Shown in pieces: positions 10,034 to 27,324 of a stretch of DNA of 64,000 nucleotides. Made by a program: the position numbers and the translations under genes. The notes beneath the pieces were generated by a model that was not told the DNA's origin, did not search any database, and saw only the letters and a program-made list of their open reading frames with translations. The first letter of the stretch is position 1, and every line of letters begins with the position of its first letter. The stretch is from Leeuwenhoekiella parthenopeia (lineage in GTDB: Bacteria > Bacteroidota > Bacteroidia > Flavobacteriales > Flavobacteriaceae). The DNA is taken from NCBI RefSeq assembly GCF_020782115.1, contig NZ_JAJGMW010000001.1, positions 124,001-188,000 on the forward strand, written 5' to 3'.

Positions 10034-11767
10034 TTATTCTAACGGCTCAATACTATTACCCGAAGTAGCATATAATCCTACCAAAGCTCCGGTAAAACCA
10101 CCGGCTACATTGGTAGATAGAATATCTCCGCTAACGGTTCCGCCCAGAGTTTTATAATTAGCTCCATCTGTAGCATAACTGAATTTATAATCAGCGTTAT
10201 CCCCTTCTACTTTCAGTGAGAGTTTACCATCCAGATCAATCTTTTCACTGGCAATAATCGTTGATTCCCCTTTTTCAGTGCGCTGCAATACAACATAATA
10301 ATCCTTCCCTTTTTTAGTGACTCCAAAAGCATAATTAAAACGCTCATTTTGCAAAGCAGTAATACCTGCAAAATCTTCATCTGACTTTGGCTTATAAGTC
10401 AAATCGGTTTTAAAACTGAACGTCTTATGCATTTGGCGGTGAAACAAGGTTGAAGTGGGTTTCAATTCGGTAATTTCAGCTTCAAAAGGTTCAATTTCAA
10501 GACCTTTTTTGGTTTGCTTTATAAAAGCCTCGCGGGGACCACGAAGGCCAATCCAACGATAATCCAGTTTATCACCACTAAAATCTTCTTCAAACGTAAA
10601 ATTCCCGTTAGGAAAATACCCGTCTTTTCCGGTCTTATTCTCCACCCCTTCCGGAAGTTTTAAAGTAGGCTCTATAGGCACCAGACCATTTTCAAAAACC
10701 GGATAGGTCCCAGACCAGTCAACCGGCAAAATAAAGGTTTCACGTCCGCTATTTACCTGGCCGGCAGTATTAGGTCTAATAGCCAGGAAAACACCGTACC
10801 ATTGTCCGTTAGGACCTTCAATGATGTCTGCGTGGCCTGCCCAGTCCACATTGTTTTCGCGATCTTTCGGAAAATAACGCTGTGTCAGAATCGGGTTGCT
10901 GGGTGCAGGAACAAAAGGGCCTTTAGGATTGTCACTCATAAAAATCACCTCACTGTGCCAGCCTCCGGTTCCTCCTTCGGCACACATCAAATAGTATTTA
11001 CCATCCTTTTTGTATAGATGTGGTGCTTCAATCCAGATGGGTTTATCAGCTAAATCAACGCCTCCGTTTACGATAATCTTATCGGTCCCTTTAATAATCT
11101 GATCTTTTTCAACATCATATTCCCAAACTTTAATCACACGGTGACCCTGATACAATTCCTCTCCTGCATTAGGCGCATCATTGTGAACTACATAGGCTTT
11201 CCCGTCATCATCAAAAAATAGGGAAGGATCAATCCCCTGAAAATCCAGTTTGATAGGATCACTCCAGCCCTGCATCGGGTCTTTGGTTTTAACCACGATG
11301 TTACCCAAACCTCCCGCAAACGCGGTCGTGATCATATAAAAGGTATCGTTGTTTTCATTGTAGGTAATTCCCGGTGCGTAAACACCCTGGCTGATCCCGG
11401 TATCGTGTACATCCAATTGCGATACCCGATCTAAAACGTGACCGATTTGTTTCCAGTTCACCAAATCTTTAGAGTGAAAAATAGGCACCCCCGGAAACAT
11501 CGCAAATGATGATACCACAAGGTAGTAATCATCCCCTTTGCGCGTTATTGCAGGGTCGGGATAACATCCCTGAAGAATGGGATTGTAAAATTCATTAGCT
11601 TCAAGCGGATTATTAGTATAAACAGCATCATTACCTTCATAAACCACATTGGAGAATACCGGAGTACCCTTCTTTGGTGGGTCTGGCCGGTCTTTCTTCA
11701 AATCAAAGCTGGTAAGGCTTAAGATAAGCGCCAGGGCAGGCGCCAGAATTAGATTTTGTTTTTTCAT
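10034..11767 (-). CDS. GH43 beta-xylosidase/arabinofuranosidase with C-terminal beta-sandwich
   Basis: A 577-residue secreted GH43 enzyme, last gene of the nine-gene operon. The N-terminal hydrophobic segment looks like a signal peptide (MKKQNLILAPALALILSLTSF). The five-bladed propeller contains all three acidic residues: Asp in CYPDPAI (base), Asp in GIDPSLFFDDDG (pKa modulator) and Glu in WIEAPHLY (acid). From about residue 380 a beta-sandwich (FEEDFSGDKLDYRWIGLRGP) matches the C-terminal domain of xylosidase-type GH43 enzymes. Expected role: release of xylose or arabinose from xylo-oligosaccharides. The family is firm; the choice between xylosidase and arabinofuranosidase is not. Confidence 0.93.
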   Translation of the reverse strand: MKKQNLILAPALALILSLTSFDLKKDRPDPPKKGTPVFSNVVYEGNDAVYTNNPLEANEFYNPILQGCYPDPAITRKGDDYYLVVSSFAMFPGVPIFHSKDLVNWKQIGHVLDRVSQLDVHDTGISQGVYAPGITYNENNDTFYMITTAFAGGLGNIVVKTKDPMQGWSDPIKLDFQGIDPSLFFDDDGKAYVVHNDAPNAGEELYQGHRVIKVWEYDVEKDQIIKGTDKIIVNGGVDLADKPIWIEAPHLYKKDGKYYLMCAEGGTGGWHSEVIFMSDNPKGPFVPAPSNPILTQRYFPKDRENNVDWAGHADIIEGPNGQWYGVFLAIRPNTAGQVNSGRETFILPVDWSGTYPVFENGLVPIEPTLKLPEGVENKTGKDGYFPNGNFTFEEDFSGDKLDYRWIGLRGPREAFIKQTKKGLEIEPFEAEITELKPTSTLFHRQMHKTFSFKTDLTYKPKSDEDFAGITALQNERFNYAFGVTKKGKDYYVVLQRTEKGESTIIASEKIDLDGKLSLKVEGDNADYKFSYATDGANYKTLGGTVSGDILSTNVAGGFTGALVGLYATSGNSIEPLE

Positions 11768-11815
11768 TATAGGAATATTTAGTTTAAGGTGTTTAAAAAT
11801 TTATTTGAGTCCGGA

Positions 11816-13903
11816 CTATTCAAAAGCGACGTGATAGGTTTTTACTTTGCCTTTGTAGTCAAACTTCACAACAGCTTTTTCTGAAGGAGATGATGCCTGC
11901 GTGATATCAACTTTCACATCAGGATTATCTGATTTTGCAGTTAATACAGGTACAGAAGCAGCATCTCCCGCATTGAAAGTTGCCTCATAAATGTCATAGC
12001 CAGTAATACCGTTTTCATTGGTAGATCTCACCGGTGTTTCTGGTAGGTCAAGAGCTTTGCCATTTGCAGAAATGAATACCTCAGGCACCACCGGACGGTT
12101 AATCGGCTTGTCTTTAGAACTAAAACCAAGCCCGACAAGCTCCCCGAGCGATTCTGCATCAGAGCCTTCTATCCTGAGGAATAGCGCGTGTTTTTTATCA
12201 AGCTTGTCTACAAATTCGGAGACATCCAGTTTAAATTGCGTAATCTCGTTTTCAGTATTAGCCGGAACAGTAATTTCTCCTATTTGCGTTCCGTTCCAGG
12301 TAGCATTATCCCAGGGACCATCTAACCAAACCTGTACCTTGAATGATTCTTGTGATTGTGGTTTTAGGAAAAGGTTGAACATAGTTGCATTACCTTCTTT
12401 GGTGCCTTCAAAAGCTGTAACACCATTCTGGTCTTCCGCTAATCCACCAAATCCAAAATATTTATAGCCAATAATGTGACCGTTTTTTAAACCGGAAATA
12501 GGCATATGGTTATCCCAAATATCCCAGGCGTCTTGCTGAATGCTTATATCAGAAAGGTAACAGGCATAACCGGCAGAATAGTATTGATAGGGATTAAGCC
12601 CGTAAATATGAAATCCTTCCGAAGTAACTTCGGCACCTTTATACTCTAACGCATCTGAAGCTTTTGCTGTCCAAATCTCATCTGATGCATACGGATCGTA
12701 CCCACGCAGGTAAACGGAACCACCATCTTCTACTGATTCTTCATCCCAGGAAACCGTTATGGGTGCTACCATTGCCTGACGGGCAAAGCCGAAACCGCGC
12801 GGCGGACGATGGTAAAAAACATACCATTGATTGTTTATCTCTTCAATACTTCCGTGGGTGTTGTGACCGGAATATGTGGTCTGAATAGCCGTTCCATCCT
12901 CATTAAGTACCGGCGCACGTGAATCCACAAGAACCCCGCCGCTTCTCCAGGGGCCTAAAGGGGAATCGGCCACAGCATAGCGCAAGGTGGAATTCGAACT
13001 TCCCACCCCGTAATCAGGTCCTGAATACCCACTGAAAACCGTAACGTATTTATTTCCCACTTTACGTATGGAGGAAGCTTCAAAGAAATTAAAACTACCT
13101 AAATCCTCTCCAGGGTATATTTTCGGAAACGTGGTTCCTTCAGGGTCACGAATAACTCCGTATCTGCGGCTGGCCGGCAGTAAGCGCTCAATGATCTCGG
13201 TACCCGGTCTTAAGGAATACATCGTATTTTGATCTAATTGTGCAGCAGAAGATTTCTGAAAACCCCAGTAGCCGTAAGCCCTGAAGCCTATTTCATAATC
13301 GGGATCTGCCGGATCGTCAATGTATTCTATGTAAATGGCAGGATCAAAGCCCAGAATACTTCCGGGAAGGGATCTTTTTCCGTCTTCGGTAAGATTAATG
13401 GGCGTAAACGGACCGTCAGGACGGCTTCCTTTGGCCACCATGGCTTCCCGGTTATAACCCCGGCTATGCGGATACAGGTAATAGGTTTTGTTACCTTCTT
13501 TATCTTTTACCTCAACCAAATCGGGAGCATACATCACATCCCATTCTCCATCAACCTGATAGGTAAATACGGGACCTTCATCTTTCCACTCCGAAAGGTT
13601 CTCAACCGGTGCAGACCATATTCTGATATCAGGACCACAATAACTGGTGTAGCGAACATCATGCGAACCTATGATGTATGCCCTGTATTTTCCGGGATTG
13701 TCAGGATCTTCAAAAACCCGCGGTTCACCATCGGGCAGATGCTCCCAAAGGGGCAGATACGGATTACCTATGCCCTTATGCACAGCAGGTTGATTGGAAC
13801 CGGTTGTCTCCGCAACATAATCCTGGGCTTTTATTCCCGATGTTACAATTAGAAACACCGCCAAATACAGGATATTCGAATACGTACATTTTAAGTTCTT
13901 CAT
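11816..13903 (-). CDS. GH43-like five-bladed propeller hydrolase with C-terminal accessory domains
   Basis: A 695-residue secreted protein (signal peptide ending near GIKAQ, residue 26). Residues about 50-400 form a GH43/GH62-clan-like propeller: EDPDNPGKYRAYIIGSHD, the MYAPDLVEV block and LGFDPAIYIEYIDD give candidate catalytic acids, with FEASSIRK as a possible acid motif. Residues about 420-590 resemble a carbohydrate-binding beta-sandwich of CBM6 type (FNLFLKPQSQESFKVQVW), and a last Ig-like segment closes the protein. Motifs are less canonical than in the other two GH43 genes of this operon, so a different specificity is possible. The gene is 48 bases upstream of the terminal GH43 and 63 bases after the triple esterase. 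Confidence 0.8.
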   Translation of the reverse strand: MKNLKCTYSNILYLAVFLIVTSGIKAQDYVAETTGSNQPAVHKGIGNPYLPLWEHLPDGEPRVFEDPDNPGKYRAYIIGSHDVRYTSYCGPDIRIWSAPVENLSEWKDEGPVFTYQVDGEWDVMYAPDLVEVKDKEGNKTYYLYPHSRGYNREAMVAKGSRPDGPFTPINLTEDGKRSLPGSILGFDPAIYIEYIDDPADPDYEIGFRAYGYWGFQKSSAAQLDQNTMYSLRPGTEIIERLLPASRRYGVIRDPEGTTFPKIYPGEDLGSFNFFEASSIRKVGNKYVTVFSGYSGPDYGVGSSNSTLRYAVADSPLGPWRSGGVLVDSRAPVLNEDGTAIQTTYSGHNTHGSIEEINNQWYVFYHRPPRGFGFARQAMVAPITVSWDEESVEDGGSVYLRGYDPYASDEIWTAKASDALEYKGAEVTSEGFHIYGLNPYQYYSAGYACYLSDISIQQDAWDIWDNHMPISGLKNGHIIGYKYFGFGGLAEDQNGVTAFEGTKEGNATMFNLFLKPQSQESFKVQVWLDGPWDNATWNGTQIGEITVPANTENEITQFKLDVSEFVDKLDKKHALFLRIEGSDAESLGELVGLGFSSKDKPINRPVVPEVFISANGKALDLPETPVRSTNENGITGYDIYEATFNAGDAASVPVLTAKSDNPDVKVDITQASSPSEKAVVKFDYKGKVKTYHVAFE

Positions 13904-13966
13904 TTTTATACAGCTATTATTTAATATTCAATTTGATCAATTTATTTTGAATCCTTTACGTTGGAT

Positions 13967-16660
<2,694 letters not shown>

Positions 16661-17797
16661 TTAGTCTTTAAATAATTGTTGAGCAAATTGATGCAAACAG
16701 CGTCTCCAGGTGTGCCACTCGTGTGCGGTTTCCGGTGATTCGTAAAGCGTGTACGTTATTTCCTGAGCCTTGAGCATATCAACAAAGGCATTTATCGTCT
16801 TCGGAAAACGTTCCGGTTCTTTGGTACCCAGTCCCAGCCATAACAAGTTAAGCTGCTCATCAACCTGTGCACCATCACTAAACGCACCATTTAAAAAGGT
16901 ATCTACATCAATGGCGCCTTCAATACCGAAGTTTGCCGTACCGCTAAACCCACCGTAATACGAGAAAGTATCCAGGTTGTTCATTAGGATGCGCATCGTT
17001 TGATTAGCTCCCATGGAAAGTCCTGCGATGGCGCGATGCTCGCGATCAGCAAGTGTTCTAAACTCGGCATCAGTCATCGGGATGATTTCTTTAAGCATTA
17101 CCTCCTCAAAAACCGATTCGGGTCTGCCTTCTTTGGGTGCATCAGGCTTATATGCGTAGCCGTTATCCATCACGATAATCATCGGCTCGGCCTCACCATC
17201 AGCGATCAGGTTGTCTAAAATAAGATTGGCGTGACCCTGTGAAGACCAGCCGGTTTCATCTTCGTAGCTTCCGTGCTGCAAATAGAGCACGGGATAATTT
17301 TTATCTGAAGTAGTATAACCCGGCGGGAGGTAGATAAAATTGCGTCTCCACTGCTGGGTAATTTCAGAGAAATACAGGTTTTCCACAACTTTTCCGTGAG
17401 GGACTTTTCGCATGGCGAAAATAGCATCGTCCGGAGCCGGGATCTCGATACCACTCCCCCAACGGCCTGCTCCGTAATAGTATTTGGTGCCGGGATCAGG
17501 TACCGAAGCACCGTCTATATTGAGCTGGTAATAATGGAAGCCCACATCCTGAGGAGCCGACTCGCCCGTCCAGACGCCTTCTGCGTCTTTGGTCATTTCG
17601 TATTTGACACCGCCAATATCAAGTTTAACCGAAATAGCTTCGGGAGCTGAAATTTGTGCGCGCACCCGGCCTTCGGCATTCACCTGCGGAAAGGCTTTCC
17701 CCGCCTGATTTACCGAAGAGGGTTTGTATTCCTGAGCCTGAACTAAACTGAGACCGGCAAGCCAAAAAAGACAGGTAATATGTTGTAGTGTTTTCAT
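16661..17797 (-). CDS. CE1 feruloyl/acetyl-xylan esterase with CBM48-like N-terminus
   Basis: A 378-residue secreted esterase (signal peptide to about residue 22, LSLVQAQ). Residues about 27-122 form a CBM48/E-set-like domain (VNAEGRVRAQISAPEAISVK; GFHYYQLNIDG). The CE1 domain follows, with YLQHGSYEDETGW as oxyanion region, Ser261 in GLSMG and His358 in TAHEW. Family members in arabinoxylan loci hydrolyse ferulate esters on arabinose. It is separated from the upstream paralogue by only 3 bases and from the downstream triple esterase by 18 bases. Its layout is the same as the C-terminal half of the triple esterase, indicating local duplication. Confidence 0.93.
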   Translation of the reverse strand: MKTLQHITCLFWLAGLSLVQAQEYKPSSVNQAGKAFPQVNAEGRVRAQISAPEAISVKLDIGGVKYEMTKDAEGVWTGESAPQDVGFHYYQLNIDGASVPDPGTKYYYGAGRWGSGIEIPAPDDAIFAMRKVPHGKVVENLYFSEITQQWRRNFIYLPPGYTTSDKNYPVLYLQHGSYEDETGWSSQGHANLILDNLIADGEAEPMIIVMDNGYAYKPDAPKEGRPESVFEEVMLKEIIPMTDAEFRTLADREHRAIAGLSMGANQTMRILMNNLDTFSYYGGFSGTANFGIEGAIDVDTFLNGAFSDGAQVDEQLNLLWLGLGTKEPERFPKTINAFVDMLKAQEITYTLYESPETAHEWHTWRRCLHQFAQQLFKD

Positions 17798-17800
17798 ACG

Positions 17801-21537
<3,737 letters not shown>

Positions 21538-21546
21538 TTTATAAGT

Positions 21547-23988
21547 TTAACCTGTGGTCAGTATATAGGTTTGTCCGGGTTCAGTTCGTAATTCGTATTC
21601 AAAAACAGGTTTGAGTTCCGGCTTTGTCAATTCCTTCGGATTTGCAATCAGGGGTTCAGGGATTTCAGGTGTTTGGAAAAATCCATTTTCAACTTCTCTA
21701 GTAATTTCTGATAATCCTTGGCCTTTTAAAGGTTCATAAGAACGGATGCGGCAAAGGCCTCCTAATGTGGATGTAATTTTAATTGTTTTGGCTTTATTAT
21801 TTTCCCATTCCAAATCTACCTGAAAACCACCACGGGTTTTAAGTCCGCTTATAGCGCCTTTCTCCCAGGCATCGGGTAAGGCCGGTAAAATATGAATCGC
21901 GCCATCGTGACTTTGTACCAACATTTCGGCAATCCCGGCCGTGCAGCCAAAATTCCCATCAATCTGAAAGGGCGGGTGCGCATCGAATAAATTGGGATAG
22001 GTGCCTCCACGTTGCTTACCATCAGGTTGAATGGATGGTGTCAATTGATCCTGAATCAGCTTATACGCGTGGTTTCCATCGAGCAGACGCGCCCATAGGT
22101 TTACCTTCCAGCCCATAGACCAACCGGTAGACTCATCACCACGTGCTTCCAAAGAAGTTTTAGCCGCCTCAAAAAGCTGGGGGGTGCGATAGGGCGAAAT
22201 CTGATTGGAAGGATACAAGCCGTATAAATGCGATACATGGCGGTGGTTATCTTCGGGATTATCCCAGTCGTACATCCACTCCTGTAATTGTCCCCATTTG
22301 CCAATTTGCATAGGTGGCAAACGCTTGAGGCTGGCTTCAATCTGCGTTAAAAGTTCACCTTCTTTATTTAGAATTTTTGAAGCTCTCAGGGTTTTGGTAA
22401 ACACATCGTAAACCAACTGATTATCCATAGTAGCTCCGGCAGTCACAGACTCGGGATGATCGCTGTACGGCGCATTTTCAGGTGATATAGAAGGCGCGAT
22501 CACCAACCAGTTATGCTTAGGCTCTTCAACCAAAAAATCCTGTAAAAAGCGTGCTGAACCTTCCAAAATGGGATAAACCGAATCTAAAAATTGCGTATCG
22601 CCTGTGTATTCATACTTATCAAACAAATGCTGCGAAAGCCAGGCGCCGCCCATAGGCCACATTCCCCAGAAAGCCGCATCTACCGGACCGGTAATGCGCC
22701 AGATATCGGTATTGTGATGGGCAACCCAGCCTGAAGCTCCGTACATATCGCTGGCGGTTTGTTTTCCAGCTTCAGACAACTCGCGTATCATTTGAATCAA
22801 AGGCTCGTGGAGTTCTGAAAGATTGGTACTTTCAGAAGGCCAATAATTCATTTCGGTATTGATGTTTATGGTGTATTTGCTATCCCAGACCGGTTTTAAG
22901 TCATTTGCCCAAATACCCTGTAAATTGGCCGGTTGGCCGCCGGGGCGTGAGGACGAAATGAGCAGATAGCGTCCAAACTGAAAATACAAAGGCACCAGGG
23001 CCAGATCGGTTCCGTCTTTAAAATTAGCAACGCGGGCATCGGTGGTTTCCGAGCTGGGAGTAGTTTCGCCCAGACTGAATTGAACCCGATTGAAATAAGA
23101 TCGATAATCTGCTATATGTGCACGCTTTAAATCTTCAAATTTCTTTTGAGAAGCGCCCTTTAAAAAAGACATTGCTTTAGCTTCTGCATCCCCACCGATA
23201 TCGTTATAGCTTTTAAAATTGGTAGACATCGAGATGTATAAAGTGGCAGCATCTGCGTTGGTGATTTCCAATTTGTTTTCGCTTTGCGAAAGGCTTCCGC
23301 CACTGGTTTTTGCTTTTACCTGCGCTTCAAATTTTACGGCACCTACAACACCCTCGTGATCGCTCGAAGTTCCCTGTAAACGAAGTGTATTTTCATCATC
23401 AACAAAAGAAGTGGCTCGCTCCTCTCTGGTTAAAGAAGCTGCAAAATTGAGTTTTCCCGATTCACTTGCGGTAAGTTGAACCACAATAACCTGATCGGGG
23501 AAAGACGAAAAAACTTCCATTGTATAAGCGACATCATCTCGCGACCATTGCGTGGTTGCCACAGCCGTTTCCAGGTCTAAGGTGCGCTCGTAATCGGTTA
23601 CTGCTCCTGTATTTTTAAAGTCCAAATGAAGTTTCCCGAGCGTTTGATAGGGCATTCCGCTTTTACCGCTAAAAAATTTTTGATTGACCAAATCCTCAGC
23701 TTCCGCATAGTTTCCGTCAAAAATAAGTTGGCGTACCTGAGGCAGGGCTTCTTTAGCCTGCGGATTATCGTTGCGATACGGCTTCCCGGCCCAGAGTGTA
23801 TTTTCATTCAACTGAAGGATCTCGTGATCCGGATCGCCATAAATCATAGCACCCAGACGGCCGTTCCCAACCGGAAGTGCTTCCACCCAAAGTTTAGCGG
23901 GTTCATCATAACGCAGCGTCATATCGGGCTGTTGGGCAAAAGCCGAAAAGCTCAGAAAAATCAGAAAAATGCTGCTCTTGATGTTCAT
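21547..23988 (-). CDS. GH95 alpha-L-fucosidase or alpha-L-galactosidase
   Basis: An 813-residue GH95 inverting exo-enzyme with a signal peptide (MNIKSSIFLIFLSFSAFAQ). The N-terminal beta domain starts with the family signature (WVEALPVGNGRLGAMIYG; LQLNENTLWAG). The helical barrel holds the expected catalytic set: the NTEMNYWP asparagines (377, 381), Glu504 in SPENAP and Asp677 in IDGNFG. GH95 enzymes cleave alpha-L-fucose, but those of complex-xylan loci can be alpha-L-galactosidases; both sugars decorate grass or seed xylans. The location between a GH43-CBM6 gene and a GH3 in a xylan operon makes a side-chain role likely. The choice between the two sugars cannot be made here. Confidence 0.94.
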   Translation of the reverse strand: MNIKSSIFLIFLSFSAFAQQPDMTLRYDEPAKLWVEALPVGNGRLGAMIYGDPDHEILQLNENTLWAGKPYRNDNPQAKEALPQVRQLIFDGNYAEAEDLVNQKFFSGKSGMPYQTLGKLHLDFKNTGAVTDYERTLDLETAVATTQWSRDDVAYTMEVFSSFPDQVIVVQLTASESGKLNFAASLTREERATSFVDDENTLRLQGTSSDHEGVVGAVKFEAQVKAKTSGGSLSQSENKLEITNADAATLYISMSTNFKSYNDIGGDAEAKAMSFLKGASQKKFEDLKRAHIADYRSYFNRVQFSLGETTPSSETTDARVANFKDGTDLALVPLYFQFGRYLLISSSRPGGQPANLQGIWANDLKPVWDSKYTININTEMNYWPSESTNLSELHEPLIQMIRELSEAGKQTASDMYGASGWVAHHNTDIWRITGPVDAAFWGMWPMGGAWLSQHLFDKYEYTGDTQFLDSVYPILEGSARFLQDFLVEEPKHNWLVIAPSISPENAPYSDHPESVTAGATMDNQLVYDVFTKTLRASKILNKEGELLTQIEASLKRLPPMQIGKWGQLQEWMYDWDNPEDNHRHVSHLYGLYPSNQISPYRTPQLFEAAKTSLEARGDESTGWSMGWKVNLWARLLDGNHAYKLIQDQLTPSIQPDGKQRGGTYPNLFDAHPPFQIDGNFGCTAGIAEMLVQSHDGAIHILPALPDAWEKGAISGLKTRGGFQVDLEWENNKAKTIKITSTLGGLCRIRSYEPLKGQGLSEITREVENGFFQTPEIPEPLIANPKELTKPELKPVFEYELRTEPGQTYILTTG

Positions 23989-24002
23989 AGTATTAATTGA
24001 AT

Positions 24003-25376
24003 TTAGTTCTCTGAAAACATATAGTAATCGAAGAACATAATTTTAGTTGCTGCTTTTCCTTTAAAAACGAAATAGAGGTCGTGCACGCCGCTTACTTTTT
24101 CAATCTCTTGAGAAACCAAAGCCCAGCGGTCGTCGCCTCCCGTCATCGGCACCTTAAAAGCGGTTACCAGCGGCCCCTCTTTGCTGTCCAGGTGAACTTC
24201 CATACTTACATCGCTGTTGTGGGTGGTTCCCACACGGGCGGTAAAACGGGTTGCTCCTTCGGCTCTGAAATCAACATCCTTTACTTTGATGTAAGCATCA
24301 TTTTTCATTGCGGTCACAAAAACACCAACGTTCTCATTCTCGTGAGCTTTGACGCCCTCAGACCAGGCAATGGTTTCCGCTTCGGTTTTTACAAAGGGAT
24401 TTAAAACCTGTAAACTTTTCTCAATCCCATCGGTCATTTGAAGCTCCGGGATAGTTCCATCTTTATCAAATTTCAACTCTTCAACAGCCACCGAACGCGT
24501 AAAGCCGCTACCCCCGGGAAGTGCTGCATTGTGATAGAACAGATAGGTTTTCCCTTTATAATCTATCACCCCCGGATGGTTTGTAAATGCCCCGCCCTGT
24601 CTGGGCATCACTTTGCCCTGGTAGGTATACGGTCCGGTTATGTTTTTGCTTGTAGAATAGCCAAGGTGCTCTGGTAATGGCCCTGCGGCGAAAATAAGAT
24701 AGTATAACCCGTCACGTTTATACACCCAGGGACCTTCTTCATAGGTCGTGGGACGTCTTTCATTAGGTTCCCCTTCCCGCTTCCCAAATGCTTCTATCGT
24801 ATTGGGAATTTGCTGAATTTCGCTTCCCAGCGTGATCATATCTTCATTAAGCTTTGCGTAATAACACACGGGATTTCCCCAGAACAAATAAGCCTGCCCG
24901 TCATCATCAACAAACACCGCAGGATCAATATCTGCCTGACTTTCCTGAACGAGTGGTTTGCCTAATGGGTCAATAAAAGGACCGTATGGACTATCGCTCA
25001 CAGCAACACCAATTCCGTTTTGCCCATTTCGGTCTGTTATAGGCACATACATATAAAACTTACCGTCCCGCTCTGTTGTAACCGGGGCCCATGCATTGCG
25101 CTGCGCCCAGTCAAAATCCTTATAGCTCAGCACGGTACCATGATCGGTCCAGTTTACCATATCTTCTGTGGTATACAGGCGCCAGTCATCCATAGTAAAC
25201 CAGGTAGAATCGTCCTCATCGTGTGAGGTATACAGATAAACCTTACCGTTATAAACCATAGGAGCAGGATCTGCCGTATAATTGGTTTGTATAATGGGAT
25301 TCTGGGCGAAAACCGAAGTAAAAGCCAGTAAGCTTAACAGTTGAAAAAGATTTTTTTTCTTCATCGTTTTATTCAT
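24003..25376 (-). CDS. GH43 enzyme with C-terminal CBM6
   Basis: A 457-residue secreted GH43 with the three acids visible: Asp in TADPAPMV (base), Asp in [13 protein letters not shown] and Glu in [10 protein letters not shown] (acid). A CBM6-type sandwich occupies about residues 330-457 ([25 protein letters not shown]). The first ATG (25376) overlaps the GH97 stop by 8 bases; the ATG at 25364 ([12 protein letters not shown]...) would also give a good signal peptide and no overlap. CBM6 domains bind xylan or its chain ends, and this architecture is common for arabinofuranosidases and xylosidases acting on decorated xylan. Confidence 0.92.
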   Translation of the reverse strand: MNKTMKKKNLFQLLSLLAFTSVFAQNPIIQTNYTADPAPMVYNGKVYLYTSHDEDDSTWFTMDDWRLYTTEDMVNWTDHGTVLSYKDFDWAQRNAWAPVTTERDGKFYMYVPITDRNGQNGIGVAVSDSPYGPFIDPLGKPLVQESQADIDPAVFVDDDGQAYLFWGNPVCYYAKLNEDMITLGSEIQQIPNTIEAFGKREGEPNERRPTTYEEGPWVYKRDGLYYLIFAAGPLPEHLGYSTSKNITGPYTYQGKVMPRQGGAFTNHPGVIDYKGKTYLFYHNAALPGGSGFTRSVAVEELKFDKDGTIPELQMTDGIEKSLQVLNPFVKTEAETIAWSEGVKAHENENVGVFVTAMKNDAYIKVKDVDFRAEGATRFTARVGTTHNSDVSMEVHLDSKEGPLVTAFKVPMTGGDDRWALVSQEIEKVSGVHDLYFVFKGKAATKIMFFDYYMFSEN

Positions 25377-27324
25377 TTACAATTACAAAACCACCTCCCG
25401 ATTGCATCGTCAGGTTTAGTTTTCCGTTTTTAGGAATCTTAATCGTTTGGGTAGAAGTTTCGCCATTTTTATCATCATTGATAAGGCTCACGGTTTTGCC
25501 CGCCAAAAAAGGAAGTTCCAAATTCAATTTTTTAGGCTCGGCTTCGGCATTTACCCCCACAACATACCAGGTGTCTGCATTTCGCCTTGCCAGTACCGAA
25601 AACTTTCCGGGATAGCCATCCATAAAACGGGTTTCATCCCAGGTGGTAGGTAATTCTTTGAGGAAATCGAGCTGAAACTTCGGTGCATCGTCCAGGTTAT
25701 TTGGCGTAAGCGCAAACATTTGTACCGGGTTTTGAAACAACACGCCCGTCGCCAATTGGAAGGCATCGGTAGTCAGCCGTTTTTGTCCGGATTTGTTTCC
25801 TCTATTTAAATAGTCGTTAAGCACCACGCCGCCAAATTCCATACTGGCGACAGCGTTGCGAATGAAGGGATGCAAAGTAGCGTTATAAGCCTCTCTTTTA
25901 CGTACATCTTCCACAAAAACCAGCATTTCTGAAGCTACAACCGCTTCGCTACCCACAAAATTGGGATACATGCGCTCCCATCCGCGAGGCAGGGTGGTAC
26001 CGTGAAAGATAATCATCAGTCCATAATCGTTAGCATCTGAAAGAATGTCTTCATACATGCGCATGGTTTCCTGCTTATCCCCACCAAAAAAGTCTACTTT
26101 AAGGCCTTTCACACCGGCTTCCTGAAGCCATTTCATCTCTTTTTTACGTTCAATAGAAGTATTCATTTTATTTAACGGAGTCTGGAAGGCGTCGTTTACA
26201 ATCCCGTTAGAGTTGTACCAAAGAAAAACGCCCACATCTTTAGAAGCAGCGTAATCAATAAGCTCTTTCATACGCTCGTAACCAATACGCTCATCCCACC
26301 AGGCATCTATGAGAATGTATTTAAAATCCATTGCCGCTGCCAGATCCACATAGGCTTTTTGGTCTTCATAATTCATACTGGCGTCCTGCCAGATGATCCA
26401 GCTCCAACTGCCTTTACCATATTCGTATTCCTGCGAAGGCTCGTAAAGCGGCTCAACCACATCCCAGGGAATTGTGGTTTCTACCACAGGTTTTAAGCTT
26501 TTGCCTACGGTGATTGTACGCCAGGGCGTTATACCCGGAAGGCCCAACTGTGCCCCGCTGCTGCCAAAACCGTTGTTCTCTTTTTCATTGGGGTATTCAA
26601 TATAAAAAGTACCATCCTGATACGCGCTTAAGTGCGAAGCGGGATATAAACTGCGCACGCCGGTTTCGGAAAGCAAAACCCAATATTCATCCTTAATTTT
26701 ATAGAGTGCGGGAAAAACATAACCACCCGCTGCGGTTTGTTCGGCTATGGGCTTGTCTGCCGTGTAGGCCGACTCATAACTGGGAGCGGTACGTGCAAAA
26801 CCGGTCATTGGCCGCATCACATTAGATAAAAAAGAAGTGGTTTCCTGCGGAAAGCTAAAGCCGGTAAGTTCCTTTTCTACAACAATAGCACGGGTTTCGC
26901 CCCATTTATCGATCTCATACCGGAAAGCGATATCGTTATCGCTTACCTGAACTAAAACAGAAAATCGGCGGTCTTTAGAATCACGTACTGTATACCGAAG
27001 GGTGTTTGCATTATACGTAATTTGAGATTGTTTGATTTTATCCTGCTCGTACGTTTTACTAACAGCATCCTTTACAGCTTCCACAAAAACCAAACCTTTG
27101 CTGAAATCCCCTTCGTTTGTAACAAAGCCTAAAGGGGCATTTGTAAATAGCTCTGTGTCATCATAATTTACCGAATAGACCAGATTGCCATCCATTACAT
27201 CGACGGCAACCTCAAGGGATCCTTCGGGGCTGGTAATCGTTTCTTTTTGGGCATAAAGGCTAAGGCCAAAACCGATTAATAATGCTGTAAAACTTCTCTT
27301 CATAATTTTGCTTAAAGATTCCAT
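25369..27324 (-). CDS. GH97 alpha-galactosidase/alpha-glucosidase
   Basis: A GH97 enzyme, first gene of the nine-gene operon. The first ATG (27324) gives 651 residues; the ATG at 27303 ([19 protein letters not shown]) starts directly with the signal peptide and is the more likely start. The N-terminal beta-supersandwich, the TIM barrel ([39 protein letters not shown]) and the C-terminal beta domain match the family. The Asp in KVDFF (404 from the internal start) lies in the region where retaining alpha-galactosidases of the family have their nucleophile, but I could not align it to prove this. Galactose caps occur on complex grass xylans, so alpha-galactosidase is favoured by context. Confidence 0.92.
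   Translation of the reverse strand: MESLSKIMKRSFTALLIGFGLSLYAQKETITSPEGSLEVAVDVMDGNLVYSVNYDDTELFTNAPLGFVTNEGDFSKGLVFVEAVKDAVSKTYEQDKIKQSQITYNANTLRYTVRDSKDRRFSVLVQVSDNDIAFRYEIDKWGETRAIVVEKELTGFSFPQETTSFLSNVMRPMTGFARTAPSYESAYTADKPIAEQTAAGGYVFPALYKIKDEYWVLLSETGVRSLYPASHLSAYQDGTFYIEYPNEKENNGFGSSGAQLGLPGITPWRTITVGKSLKPVVETTIPWDVVEPLYEPSQEYEYGKGSWSWIIWQDASMNYEDQKAYVDLAAAMDFKYILIDAWWDERIGYERMKELIDYAASKDVGVFLWYNSNGIVNDAFQTPLNKMNTSIERKKEMKWLQEAGVKGLKVDFFGGDKQETMRMYEDILSDANDYGLMIIFHGTTLPRGWERMYPNFVGSEAVVASEMLVFVEDVRKREAYNATLHPFIRNAVASMEFGGVVLNDYLNRGNKSGQKRLTTDAFQLATGVLFQNPVQMFALTPNNLDDAPKFQLDFLKELPTTWDETRFMDGYPGKFSVLARRNADTWYVVGVNAEAEPKKLNLELPFLAGKTVSLINDDKNGETSTQTIKIPKNGKLNLTMQSGGGFVIVNE

Noticed and set aside
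12018-12467. A 149-codon plus-strand open frame
   Set aside because: Lies fully antisense within the GH43-like gene and has no domain, signal or start context.
13238-13852. A 204-codon open frame on the plus strand inside the GH43-like gene
   Set aside because: Antisense to a gene with clear domains; composition follows the complement of that coding sequence and no family is recognisable.
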